From positions 1,662,885 to 1,726,884 of the forward strand of contig JANVCC010000121.1 of the NCBI GenBank assembly GCA_025345505.1: 64,000 nucleotides of DNA, given 5' to 3'. A program made the translations under genes and the position numbers. This DNA comes from Todiramphus chloris collaris. Its lineage: Eukaryota > Chordata > Aves > Coraciiformes > Alcedinidae. Below are positions 34,061-44,530 of the stretch, piece by piece. How positions within the stretch are numbered: position 1 is the first letter of the stretch; each line of letters starts with the position of its first letter. The notes beneath the pieces were generated by a model, which saw only the letters and a program-made list of their open reading frames with translations, made no database searches and had not been told where the DNA came from.

Positions 34061-34369
34061 TAGGTAAAAAAATAAACAACTATCAAAGAGAGCAGAGGGG
34101 TTTTTTTCCCCCCACGTATCAACCCTGCAGATTAGTAAGCAACGAGCATCCCACCTCACAAGACTTCTCCTGAAATATGAAAGTGGAGAAAGCCGTGCCC
34201 TTTGGATGCGTTCTCATCCCGAGGAGAAGGATAAAAACCCACCAGCACCGCTGCTCAATTGATTCAGTTTTTAAGCAGTAACAGCCTGAAGAAGTAATGA
34301 ACTGAAAGGGTATCTAGAGGCAGAACATTCTCCTGATTAGTGTCAACTACTCACACTGAAGTAAAGACA

Positions 34370-34572
34370 AATAAAACACCAATTGCTGCCCAGGACCCGA
34401 GCTTTGCAGTCTACCTGCAAGCTCCATCCATCACTCGCCCGCTCTCTCACGCCTCATTTTAGCAATAATTGCTTAGCATGCTGAATGCAATCAGCAGAAG
34501 GCCCAATAATAAGGAGCAAGCACGGGAACAGTACAATAAATTGGGTTTAAATAAGGCCTTTAGTTGCAAAGG
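34370..34572. promoter_or_regulatory. candidate conserved non-coding element with palindromes
   Basis: AGCAATAATTGCT at 34461-34473 is a perfect inverted repeat. TGCTGA and TCAGCA at 34479-34496 form inverted half-sites six bases apart, reminiscent of MAF-type half-sites (TGCTGA), though the spacing is not the standard one. AAATTGGGTTTAAATAAGGC follows. It ends at a C12 run (34574-34585). Confidence 0.35.
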
Positions 34573-34573
34573 A

Positions 34574-34585
34574 CCCCCCCCCCCC
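34574..34585. repeat. C12 homopolymer
   Basis: Twelve consecutive C directly after the candidate element, followed by TTCATTTCTCCCC. Confidence 0.95.
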
Positions 34586-35097
34586 TTCATTTCTCCCCAG
34601 GCACTCAAGCTTCAGGAAGGCAGTAAAATTCTCCCCGGCGCTTCGCAAAGAAATTTGTCATCAGGACCCTTCTGCTTTGTGTCCCCAGCTCTGCCTTCCC
34701 TGGGTTTCCCCCTATGGGGGGGTGCAGCTGAGGGCCAGCTGGCCCCAGAGCAGAACTGGGGGGCATGATGCTAGAACAGATGAGACCCAGCCTAGGGCCT
34801 GCAGGGACGAGGCCCTGGGGACTCACCAGCATCAAATACAGTTTATCATCCACACAAAGCATGCTTTTTTTTGGACCTCTCTTCACCCACCTTCCCCTCC
34901 TCTCTCCCCCCCCACTTCCCCTTCCCCTCCTCTTTCCTTTTTCTGGCAAAACACCTTTGCTTTTTAACATTTGATCTTACCTGGCATCTACTACTGCGTC
35001 TCAAAGCCTAAAAAGAACACAAGAGGAACTGTGCACGTTATGCTGAGCACAGAAGAGGGCAGGACAAGAGCATCTGCCACTTTAAGAGCAGCTTTAA
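34586..35097. other. unique non-coding sequence with pyrimidine-rich run
   Basis: A polypyrimidine stretch on the plus strand at 34874-34942 (CTCTCTTCACCC..CCTCTTTCC) is the only notable feature. Confidence 0.5.
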
Positions 35098-35306
35098 ATC
35101 ATAGAATTGTCGGGGTTGGAAGGGACCTTAAACATCACCCAGTTCCAACTGCAGGGACACATGGGCAGGGACACCTCCCACTAGAGCAGGTTGCTCAGAG
35201 CCCCATCCAGCCTGGCCTTAAAACACTTCCAAGGATGGGGCTTCCACCACCTCTCCGGGCAACCTGTGCCAGTGTCTCATGGTGAAATCCTCCTTCCCTT
35301 ATCTCT
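35098..35306 (-). mobile_element. CR1 3' copy, older group, good 3' end
   Basis: It starts ATCATAGAATTGTCGGGGTT and continues GGAAGGGACCTTAAACATCA, CTAGAGCAGGTTGCTCAGAG, CCCATCCAGCCTGGCCTTAA and CTCCGGGCAACCTGTGCCAG. It is the same family as 12221-12378. Confidence 0.95.
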
Positions 35307-37365
35307 CCTGTGTGACCAGGCAGTTAAACGAGACCACGGCAAAGAACTTGCCTTCAAAGCCCAAACTCTGTCCTGCTGAATGCTGCAAGAACCCACCCGA
35401 CAGGGCTTTCCACTTCTTCCACTCAGGCTCTCTTCCTACTTCTCTCAATGGTCCCATTTTAATAAAGTGCAGAGAGAAAAACAAACCAAAAAACACTTCA
35501 ACCAACTTCCAGCACAGCCTCTACTCAGAGATCCACTCCAACAGCAGCCACCCCTCTCCCAAAACAGAAGGGAACTCAGAGAAGGCTCCAAACACCCAAA
35601 GGCTCCTCACGGAGTGGCTCCTAAAGTCTTTCCAGTACCAACCTCATCAAACCCACAGCACTTCCAACGTCTGCCATCGCCAGGGGACGAATCCATCCTG
35701 GTGTTATGATTTGGAGAAGTCAATTGGCCGTGTCAGCCCACGCTCTGCTATTCAACGTGTGAACTTTGGCTTTCTTTTCTTCTTTAAATGGCACTTTGAC
35801 ATTTAACAACATGCAATGCTTTCATTTTATTCCTTCTTGCTTTTAAAGGCTGTAAAACCACAAAGGGTAAGATACCTGGTGATTTGAATCATCTAGCCTG
35901 AACTCAGTAGTGAAATCCTCCCTCAAAAAAAAACCAACACACATTAAAGAAGATTGTAGGGCAAAACAAAGCCCAGTTTTTAACCTTGAGGGGGCAGGGG
36001 GAAGATACACAACCCCAGATCAATTCTGTAATGCTATTCCGAAAGGCAGTGAAAAGATAAACCGCAAAACACCGTGAGAATTGAACTTAGGATACAATCT
36101 AAGCGTGCACTTGCATGGTCAGAGCTTCTTCCCAAGAGCAACAGATCCAGTATTCTGATAAAGTTATCTTAAAGAAAAACAACGTAATAATCTCTTAGAT
36201 TTAGGGCAGTTTTCAGCCTGCAAACATCCATGTTTACTCCTAACCACAGCTCACCTAGTACAGACATGCTGAAACCCCACCAGAAAAACAACAATCCTCT
36301 GGTCACAGAAGCCCAGGCACCAGCTTTAGGGAATTCAAATGGAAATTCAGATTCAAATCTCTGTGCCAGGAGAGATTTTTTTGGTCAGACCACAGCTTTG
36401 TGGACCAAGCTTGCCCCAGGAGACCAGATTTTTCTCCCAAGTACTTTTTAAGAGGCTGCATTTTAATTCTTTTTTATTAGGAGGAGCTCATTAGAGCTGC
36501 AACAAACAGAAAGTTTAACTAGCTATTAGTCACAATTAATTTGTGGTTATTCTCACTAAAAATACTGGGCTTTTAGATGAGCATAAGTTACCTTAAAGCT
36601 GTTTTGGTTTGGTCTTTTGAGTAAGGACACTGGGAACTTCACAACGCACTTTTAAAAGCCTTGAAGTTTTTCCTTTGGAAGCATGTCTAGTTTTGACAAA
36701 ATTCATCTTCAATTAAAAATATATCTATATATATGTGAATCCCTAAAACATTTCCATCTGCCCATGTTGGAATTAATGCAAAAAAACATAAGATAAGTAC
36801 AAGTTCCAGAGCACCAGCTCCCCCTCCGTATTTGCAGGGACTGAGCCATGTGCTTGCAGGGGTCATTTGACTGACTTTTAGCCTCTCTGTAGAGTGGACT
36901 CAAAAAAAACCTTCCCAACCTCACACATTTGAGTATCACAACGTCAAAACATCCTAAAATATGGAAAGCTGTTTTACAGGGTCCAAAATAGAGCCTTTAT
37001 GTCAGGAGCAGCCTTTAAAAGCCTGAAGCACAGAACAACCCAGTAAAAGCAATCACAAAGTATACTTCCATAACAATATTTTCAGGTAAAGATAATATAT
37101 AGACATTTCCCTCACCAAGAAACTGCATTTCCCTGTGTCAGAGTCCTTGTTTTGCTTGCAATAAGGTTATTTTCCAGCCTCACAACATTTTAGCTGTAGG
37201 TGCTTAACTTGCACTCACCAGTTCATCCACTGAAAGGAAAAAATCGAGCACAAAGCAGGCAGTAAGCAAGCAAAGTTACACCAGTTTGGATAAAAGCCCA
37301 CGGCTTGTTTTAGCAGTTTTAGACCCCTATTAATCACCAAGCCCCCAAAAAGCAAAAGGATCACG
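35307..37365. other. unique non-coding sequence, nothing recognised
   Basis: About 2 kb, AT-leaning, with an (AT)n patch at 36716-36735. No repeat family, RNA or gene is recognised. Confidence 0.5.
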
Positions 37366-37442
37366 TTCAAGTTGGAATAGACCTAAAATCAGACCAACCA
37401 TCCACCCAACATTATCATGACCATGTCCTGAAGTGCCTGGTA
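37366..37442 (-). mobile_element. old CR1 3' fragment
   Basis: CAAGTTGGAATAGACCTAAA, GACCAACCATCCACCCAACA and CATGTCCTGAAGTGCC match a diverged avian CR1 3' end. It directly abuts the minisatellite that follows. Confidence 0.7.
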
Positions 37443-37452
37443 TTCAAGACTT

Positions 37453-38400
37453 AACCATTTTTTTGGGGAACAAATCTGCCTGGTATTAAAAAGCAAAACA
37501 TTGAATTATAACTGGTTTTGGTTTTTTTCATTAAATGAAGGAGATCTGCCTCATAAGAAAAAAAACCCCATTGAATTATAACTAACTTTTTGCAGGGATA
37601 AAAGCACAGCACTTTAGAGCAAACCTGCCTGGTAATGAAGACCAAAACACCGAATTATAACTTTTTCTTTTAATAAAATAATAGATCTGCTTGGTAATAA
37701 AAAGCATTTATATTATAACTAATTAAATTATAACTAATATATTTGGGTTTGGGGTTTTTTTTTATAAAGGCACAGCATTTAGGGACAGATCTGCCTGGTA
37801 TTAGAACCAAAACCAGTGAATTATAAATGAGGAGAGCTGCCTGGTAATAAAGACCAAAACAATGAATTATAACTTAACTTTTTGCAGGGATAAAGGCACA
37901 GCACTTTGGAGCAAACCTGCCTGGTAATGAAGACCAAAACGCCATATTTTAACTTTTTTTTTTTAAATAAAGTAGATCTGCCTGGTAACAAGAAACAAAA
38001 AAACACTGTATTATAACTAACTTTTGGTTTTTTAATAAAGATACAGCACTTTGGAGCAGATCTGCCTGGTATAACAACTCAAAACACTGAATTATAGCTC
38101 CCTTTTTTTTAAATAAATTAGTAGATCTGCGTGGTAATAAAAGACCAAAACAATGAATTCTAACTTTTCGTGGGCATGAAGGCACAGCACTGTAGAGCAA
38201 ACCTGGTAATGATCAAAACATAGAATTGTAACTTCTTTTTTTTAAATAAAGGAGATCCACCTGGTAATAAAAAAACCAAAACACTTCATTATAGCTTTGG
38301 GTTTTTTTAATAAAGGCACAGCACTTTGGAGCAGATCTGCCTGGTATCACAACCCAAACCACACTGATTTAGAACTATTTTTTTGGAACAAAGACACGGC
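37453..38400. repeat. minisatellite with alternating two-type repeat units
   Basis: Thirteen copies of a 70-base-average unit centred on GATCTGCCTGGTAATAAA, then ACCAAAACACTGAATTATAA and a T-run with AATAAA. From the third copy on, units strictly alternate between type A, preceded by GGCACAGCACTTTGGAGCA (near 37605, 37770, 37895, 38043, 38181, 38313), and type B without it. The real period is therefore a dimer of about 140 bases, in six repeats. Copies are 75-90% alike by eye. No protein-coding potential is seen; short minus-strand frames only translate the repeat (QADLL-like). Confidence 0.88.
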
Positions 38401-38559
38401 ACCAGGCCCTCCCCATAGGCCTCAACTGCTCCTACACACACACCCCCACCCCCAGCACCCCTCAAAGCACCGGCTTCTGACACCATCCCCTAAAAAAAAC
38501 ATGAAGGGGGGGAGGGAAGAGGACTGAAATCAAAAAAAAACGAAATAAAAGAGCCAGTT

Positions 38560-38960
38560 CTCAGGAGAGCAGAGAGGGCCTCAGCCCAGGCGCGGTTACC
38601 TGCAGCGAAGCCCCATGGCGGCAGCAGGCCCCGCGGCCTGCCCTTTGTGATTGAAATGAGGGGCCAGCGCATCCCGCTGGGCCTTCCCCCCCCCCTCCCC
38701 TCCAGCCCGGCCCGCCCTCGACGAGGAGCACACGGCCTCCCTTTTATGAACACCTGTGTCTAAAGCCCACAAATAATTAGCTTAGCCTCCCAGTTTCGCT
38801 CCGATAATGGTGTAATTTGCCATGCCTTTCAGGCCGCGGGACAGCTGGTGCTATTGAAAATCACCTCCGGATTAGGCCGCAACTCCCCGGCCTCCTCCTT
38901 TCGGGGGCTTCTCGCGTCGCCATGGCAACGAGCTCGGGCTGCAAATTATCACCTCTCGTA
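38560..38960. promoter_or_regulatory. CpG-rich promoter-like segment with an RFX X-box
   Basis: The segment is CpG-rich at 38585-38725 and 38825-38935, with AT-rich, enhancer-like sequence between (ACAAATAATTAGCTTAGCC, GATAATGGTGTAATTTGCC). GTCGCCATGGCAAC at 38916-38929 fits the X-box consensus GTNRCC-N2-RGYAAC on both halves. GGATTAGG near 38869 is an OTX/PITX-type site. There is no TATA box in an obvious position. It lies between the minisatellite and a CR1 copy. Promoter activity is inference from composition and motif. Confidence 0.42.
38916..38929. promoter_or_regulatory. RFX X-box motif
   Basis: The 14-base palindromic motif GTCGCCATGGCAAC matches both half-sites of the RFX-family X-box with a two-base spacer. 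RFX2/3 bind such sites in promoters of ciliary genes. The match is exact, but a single motif does not prove use. Confidence 0.5.
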
Positions 38961-39028
38961 ATAACAGGGAGAGGCTTGGGTTCTTCCCCTTCTAGCCGGA
39001 ATAAAAGACAAAGCATCAAAATGGAACT

Positions 39029-39363
39029 GGGGGGGGTCTCCGGACTGGGCACTGGGGAGGCCCCCCCCTCGGATCCTGGGGTCACTTTTGGGCCCCTCAC
39101 TCCCAGAAGGACCTTGAGGGGCTGGAACAAGCAACAGGACAAGAGAAACTGTCCTCGAATTACATCAGGGGAGGTTTAGGTTGGACATGAGGAACAGTTT
39201 CTTTCCCTCCAGGGTTGCCCAGGCCTGCCCCAGAGTTCCCAAGGAGGGGTTTTAAAGCTGTGGAAAAGTGGTGCTGGGGTCCATGGTTACGGGTGCCCTG
39301 GCAGTGCTGGACTTGATAATCTGAAAGATCTCTTCCAGCCCAAACGACCTACGATTCTATGAA
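39029..39363 (+). mobile_element. CR1 copy, group 1, intact 3' end, internal deletion
   Basis: Plus-strand order: CCGGACTGGGCACTGGGGAG, ATCCTGGGGTCACTTTTGGG, CTTGAGGGGCTGGAACAAGC, then directly AACAGGACAAGAGAAACTGT. About 210 bases found in complete copies are skipped. It ends at CGACCTACGATTCTATGAAG. Confidence 0.95.
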
Positions 39364-40344
39364 GCTGGAAAGCTCCTGGCCTGGCCTGTGCAGGACAAAC
39401 CCAAGAAGATGGAAGAGCTTCTGGGCCAGGGGATTCAGTGTCAGAAAACTTGCTTGATATCAGTAAACAGCCCTGCAACTCCACGCTGGGGGCTGGAGCA
39501 CTGGGCACTCCCCATAGTGCCATCACATGGGAGCCTTGACTGCAGTCAAAGCCCCTCCAGTGTGGCCCTGTGGCTTCCCAGGACATTACTGGGCATTTGG
39601 AACCATGGGACAAAGCCTTGGTTGTATCACAGGAGGAACATCCTCCTCCTAGGAGCGGCTCCTCTCCCCCTCTCCCTCTGATCCACCAGGAAAGAAGTAA
39701 ATGCAGATAGCCCAAATCCCACAGTGATGTGAGGGAAGGTTAAGTTTTGCCTGCAAAAGACATCTTTCACCCCTCGGTGTGATGCTGCAGGCAACAAAAT
39801 GGAGAGGATACGCACCAAGTCCTCGGTGGAGGGTCCCTTCTCCCTGCCATCCAGGAGCTCCCAGCACACACCATCATTTGCTGGCACTCACAAGTATCAG
39901 CCTGGGGGAAATTCAACCCGCTTTGCTTCCTACATTCCTTGACAGCATATTCCATCCTTATTTGTGCAAAGGCGCATAAAAACCTGGGAAATAACCAAAC
40001 AGAGAAAAAAGGGTTCCATTAAAATATTTCCTGAGCAGGCTTTCATCTGGGCTTGAAGCATCTTGATAAAGCCAAGAAAATAGAAGGGATAGAAATTCAG
40101 CTTTTACCTCCCTTTGAACTAATAAACTTGGCAAGACCCTGAGGCAAGACTGATGCAATCTGAGCTTGCTCCAAATTACATCAGGTTCTTACAACTTGGG
40201 AAAGGAAAGGTGGTCAGAGCTCAGAGCCTTCTGGGCATTGGAATAACCTCTGTGCAATGGGCAGAGTGTTCCTGGGGTGGAGGAACCACCCTGGACCCAG
40301 GAAGATGAGGTTTCAGAACGCTTGTGCAAGCTGCCCTGCTTTGA
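39364..40344. other. unique non-coding sequence, nothing recognised
   Basis: No repeat, RNA or gene signature is seen. Confidence 0.5.
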
Positions 40345-40432
40345 TTAGAATCATAGAACGATGGGGTTGGAAGGGACCTCTGGAGATCGAGTCCAACCTC
40401 CCTGCCAATACAGGAACACCTAGGGCATGCCA
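40345..40432 (-). mobile_element. CR1 3' fragment with intact terminus
   Basis: It begins TTAGAATCATAGAACGATGG, then GGTTGGAAGGGACCTCTGGA, GATCGAGTCCAACCTCCCTG and ACACCTAGGGCATG. It is a very short, strongly 5'-truncated copy. Confidence 0.93.
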
Positions 40433-41334
40433 CACAAGACTAGATCCACCAGATCTGTGGATCCAAAAGACTAGCCACCTTTGACCACTGCGCGCTGGAT
40501 GGAAAAAGGCTCGTTGAAAAATCCTACCTGAAATATCTGAGGTTACTTCAATGCCTCTTGCTTACCTGCTGAGTAACCCCAGCCACAATGCTGAGCAGCT
40601 CCTTGCACCTTGGTGAGGATCCATGTGAAGGTTTGACCATAGCTGGAGGAACGGGGCCCATCACAGGCTTTGGCAAGAAGTGAATCCTGGAGCTTGGGCA
40701 GCTTTCAGCACAGCAGGGGATGGCCAACTCTGACAGCTTGGCTGAGGGGCATGTGGAGGTGACTGACCAAAACAAACCCCTCAAACAGACTCTGCTCTCA
40801 GAAGGACAACACTCAGCATGGCCAAAGGTCAGTGCAGAGAGGTGATGGGGTCAGGAGGGCCCCTATCCTGCTGACTGGGACAGCTGCTGGACCCTGTGCT
40901 GTCCTTTGTACAACACTTGGGATCTGCTCAGCTGAAAGCTGGTTGCTGAAAGGGGGAACCCTGCTCTGTCCTGGGAGATCTCCCATCTTCCTTCAACTCA
41001 TTCAACCAGCAGAAAACACTTTTTTCCCCTCTCCCAGGCTCTCCTTTGCTGCTGGGTTAGCGAGCAGAACCAGCTTCCTGAGGATAGCAAATAAGCCTTC
41101 ATTCAAGCTGGCAGCAGAGAAGACTCAAAAATGCCTGAGAAGGACTTGGTTAGGTCCAGCTCCAGGGTGAAGCCTCCTCACCCCTCCAGGCTGTGAGCAT
41201 CACTGGTTCCAGACACAAAAGTGTCACTGAAACATCTCCTACAAAGCAAAAATCTGAGCCCACTTCTTCTAAATCCCCATGTTCCTTTCAGGCCACATTT
41301 CTTTCTAACTTCAAACACTCCCAGTGCTCCTTCC
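40433..41334. other. unique non-coding sequence, nothing recognised
   Basis: No repeat, RNA or gene signature is seen. Confidence 0.5.
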
Positions 41335-41380
41335 TGGGTTGGAACAGACTTTGAAGACCATGGAGTCCAACCGTTACACA
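41335..41380 (-). mobile_element. CR1 3' relic
   Basis: Only TGGGTTGGAACAGACTTTGA and CATGGAGTCCAACCGTTAC remain, which fit the CR1 3' block. Forty-five bases is close to the limit of recognition. Confidence 0.6.
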
Positions 41381-41732
41381 TCAGCCTCTCTTTCTTTATC
41401 AAAGTTAGGAATCTCTCTCAGCATCCCCTGGGACCTACCTAGGGAAGAAGCAGCTCTTTTTGTGCAAAGCTGTCCTCATGTAAGCCCAGAGGAGGACCTC
41501 CCCAGAGAGCTTCCCTCAGGGCATGCCACAGGGAGGCATTTACCAGAGCCTCCCCAAAAAAACCTCAGGACTCCCAGTGCCAAAATGACCTTAGGTGAGC
41601 TGATGGAGAGGAATACACAGGGTGATGTGAGCTGTGCTTTGGAACAACACCACTGCAGCTTATCAACCTGGTGTCCTGAGGACCCTGACCTTCCTTCTCC
41701 CTCTCTCTTGGCTCTGACAGGTCAAGTATCAA
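41381..41732. other. unique non-coding sequence, nothing recognised
   Basis: No repeat, RNA or gene signature is seen. Confidence 0.5.
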
Positions 41733-42058
41733 GAAGGTCAATGCAGCTAGGGAAGAGTCTAGAGCAAAAGCATGGTGAGGAGCAGCTGAGAGACATGAGC
41801 TTGTTGATCCTGAAGCAAAGGAGGCTCAGGGGAGACCTTCTGGCTCTCCGCAACTCCCTGACAAGAGGTTGGAGCCAGGATGGCCTCAAGTTCCACCGGA
41901 GGAGGCTTAGGTTGGACATGAAGAGAAATATCTTCATGGCAAAGGTTGTGAAGGGCTGTCCCAGGCTGCCCAGGGCAGTGGTGGACTCCCCTTGATCCCT
42001 GGATGCGTTTCCTAGCCATCGAGATGTGGTGCTGAGCAGAATGACCTCTCAGTGGGGC
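41733..42058 (+). mobile_element. CR1 copy, group 1, last bases missing
   Basis: Plus-strand order: TGGTGAGGAGCAGCTGAGAG, GGAGACCTTCTGGCTCTCCG, GAGGCTTAGGTTGGACATGA, CAGGCTGCCCAGGGCAGTGG. It ends at GACCTCTCAGTGGGG without the GGTCCCTTCC block. The CAAGTGACAGGACAAGAG region is deleted after GGATGGCC. Confidence 0.93.
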
Positions 42059-42975
42059 ATCCTGTGGCATCTTGTAGCTGCACCTTTGCACCACTTCCTC
42101 CACCTCAGCCTTTGGGGACAGATTTGGCCTTTGGGAAAACCAAGCCTCATGGGTGCCCTAGCACCATGCTGAAGGCTGGTTGCAGCACGCACCAAGGGAG
42201 AACCTCGCCAAGACTCTGCTTCCACATGGCATTTTCTGAGCTACAACAAGTTCCCTGCGGTCTACAGGAGTCAGATGGATTCCCTGGTACTGCTAAAACC
42301 AAAAAGAAACATGCCAAAAGCAGGAGGAGATGATGTCAGCAGCTGAGTCTGGGGAGAGGAAGGTTGGTGGGAAGCCATCAATCCAAAGATGGTTGAGGTA
42401 GAAGAGGGCCACTCTGACTCAGCGAGGTCTGGGGCTTTGCTAGTTTTCAGAAGCGACCCTCAGCTCCACAAACCATCGCTGTAAAAGTCAAAGCCCAATT
42501 CTAGATGAAAGAACAAAAGCCAGAAAAATACACAGACTCTTGCTGGCTGCTGGGAAAATATGATTCAGAGAAACTGTGCAGTGCCCAAACTCCATTTAGC
42601 TGTTAGCAGGATGTAGCTAAAAAATAGACAATTAACAGGCTTGAGCAGCTGGGAAGAACAAATGGCTTTAAAACACACCATATTGTCACTGCACTCATAT
42701 CAAAAGCAGTGGGAAAGAAAATAGACCTTCAACAAGTCAACCTTTGAGCTGAAGAGCTGTCCCGAGGTTGGTGGAGCCCTAACGCCGGGGCTTTGGTGCA
42801 ACCCGTGAGAGAAGGGGAGAAAGATGGCTTCCAACTTGGAAAATGAAATGCTTTGAGGTAATAAACTGGCTTTGCAGAAATAGAAGCAGAAGTCATCACG
42901 GGTTAACGTGACTTGATGGCTAAAAAAGAAAGAGCAAGAGCCAGAGAATTGCTTTCACAGCTTTATCATCATTTG
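42059..42975. other. unique non-coding sequence, nothing recognised
   Basis: No repeat, RNA or gene signature is seen. Confidence 0.5.
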
Positions 42976-43041
42976 TAGAATGGAATCGTATGGGTTGGAA
43001 AGGACCTGAAAGATCATCTACTTCCAACCCCCCCTGCCATG
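42976..43041 (-). mobile_element. CR1 3' fragment, very short
   Basis: TAGAATGGAATCGTATGGGT, TGGAAAGGACCTGAAAGATC and CCAACCCCCCCTGCCATGG form a 65-base copy with a recognisable 3' end. Confidence 0.9.
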
Positions 43042-43329
43042 GAGTTGAGGTGGAAAAAGTGTTGCCCAGCAGTAAAAGCAACCCAGCTTTTGTCTGCTTT
43101 CCCTCTTTCCACAAACACCTTCCTTCTGGCCTCAGGGCCATCACATGCTCATGTTCCAGGTAATGAGTGAGAACCTCAGTGCTCCTGTGGCATCTTAGAG
43201 AGGTGCACAGACAGAGCTGCCTTGATGGTGACTCCAGTCCAACTCTGGGCACACCTTTCCCTTCTGACAGGGTGTTTTGCCATTTGTCAGTGACCTCTTC
43301 AATCTGAAGCACCTCAGTCAAGGGCAAGT

Positions 43330-43720
43330 CTGGTAAGGAGCATCTGAGGGACCTGGGGTTGTTGAGCCTGAAGCAAACGAGGCTCAGAGGAGACCTTCTG
43401 GCTCTGACAGCTCCCTGGTTGGAGCCAGGTGGGGTTGGGCTCTTGTCACAAGGAACAAGTGACAGGACAAGAGGAAACAGCCTCAAGGGGAGGTTTAGGT
43501 TGGATGTGAGGAGAAATGTCTTCATGGCAAGGGTTGTCCAGGGCTGTCCCAGGCTTCCCAGGGCAGTGGTGGAGTCCCCATGATCCCTGGAGGGGTTTCC
43601 AAGCCGTGGAGCTGTGCTGCTGAGGGACATGGGTCAGTGGTGCCCTGGCAGTGCTGGGTCAATGGTTGGACTCAACTTTAAGGATCTCTTCCACTAAAAT
43701 GAGGCTATGTTTCTATGATC
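43330..43720 (+). mobile_element. CR1 copy, group 1, intact 3' end
   Basis: Plus-strand order from TGGTAAGGAGCATCTGAGGG through ACAAGTGACAGGACAAGAGG, GGTTTAGGTTGGATGTGAGG and GGGGTTTCCAAGCCGTGGAG to GGCTATGTTTCTATGATC. It is one of the more complete 3' ends. A 14-base gap lies before GGGGAGGTTTAGG (TTGCCCCAG-type lost). Confidence 0.96.
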
Positions 43721-44282
43721 AGTGAGCTGACCTGCAGGACAAGATAATATTTTAAATAGTGACTTCCTTTAGACCTGACTTCCTTTAGAAGATGTCCAGC
43801 TAAAGCCCCGTCACCATTTTCCTGCAAGGCTTGGCTCCAGACCAAGGTAACCAAACAAAAATGAACAAAAATTTACACGTGTCAAGAAAGGTGGAGGAGG
43901 TGATGAGCTGAATTTGTGGCTCCTTCCCACGCCCAGGCTGAGCAGCCTGTCACACAGGGAGGGGGGAGGCAGATGGAGAGAAATACAGACTTGAACAGGA
44001 AAAATAAACGTAACAACAAAAAATACCAGAAAAGAGACTGATCCCTCCCTTCTCCTTCAATCCCAGTCAGCTGGAGAAGAAGGATGGGTCCAGGCCATCT
44101 GTACTTCGGTTCCCTGGGGATTATGTGCTGTCTGGGCTATAACTGGAAGGAGAAATCCCTACATCCTGTGCTCGTCTGGATCTGGGACCTCCCTTAACAT
44201 GCTTAACAAAGAGCAGTGTCACACAAAACTCCTCCTGTCTACTCACTAGAGTTACTGTAAACACCTCTTTGTCTAGAAGAGT
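43721..44282. other. unique non-coding sequence, nothing recognised
   Basis: No repeat, RNA or gene signature is seen. Confidence 0.5.
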
Positions 44283-44530
44283 CCATGGGCAGGGCCATCT
44301 GCAGCTAGAGCAGGGTGCTCAGAGCCCCGGGCAACCTCCCCTGCAATGGTGCCAGGGATGGGGCAGCCACCACCTCTCTGGGCAGCCTGGCACAGGCTCT
44401 CATCACCCTCAGCACCAACAATTTCTCCTTCTCTCCAGTCTAAATCTCCCTCTGAGTTTCAAACCATCCCCCCTTGGCCTGTCCCACCAGGCCCTGCTCA
44501 AAACTCTGTCCCCATCTTTCTGACAGGTCC
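44283..44530 (-). mobile_element. CR1 copy, group 3, 3' terminus missing
   Basis: CAGGGCCATCTGCAGCTAGA, CTCAGAGCCCCGGGCAACCT, CCTGCAATGGTGCCAGGGAT and AATTTCTCCTTCTCTCCAGT mark group 3. The first 40 or so bases (GGTTGGAAGGGACC block) are lost. Confidence 0.94.

Noticed and set aside
37821..38200. Cysteine-containing repeat peptides on the minus strand
   Set aside because: They only translate the minisatellite, and frames break at each unit because unit lengths are not multiples of three.
38921..39179. Plus-strand ATG in good context at 38922 (120-codon frame)
   Set aside because: The ATG is part of the palindromic X-box and the frame runs into a CR1 copy at 39029. No convincing donor lies between (only a weak C|GTAATA), so a coding exon is less likely than a regulatory motif.
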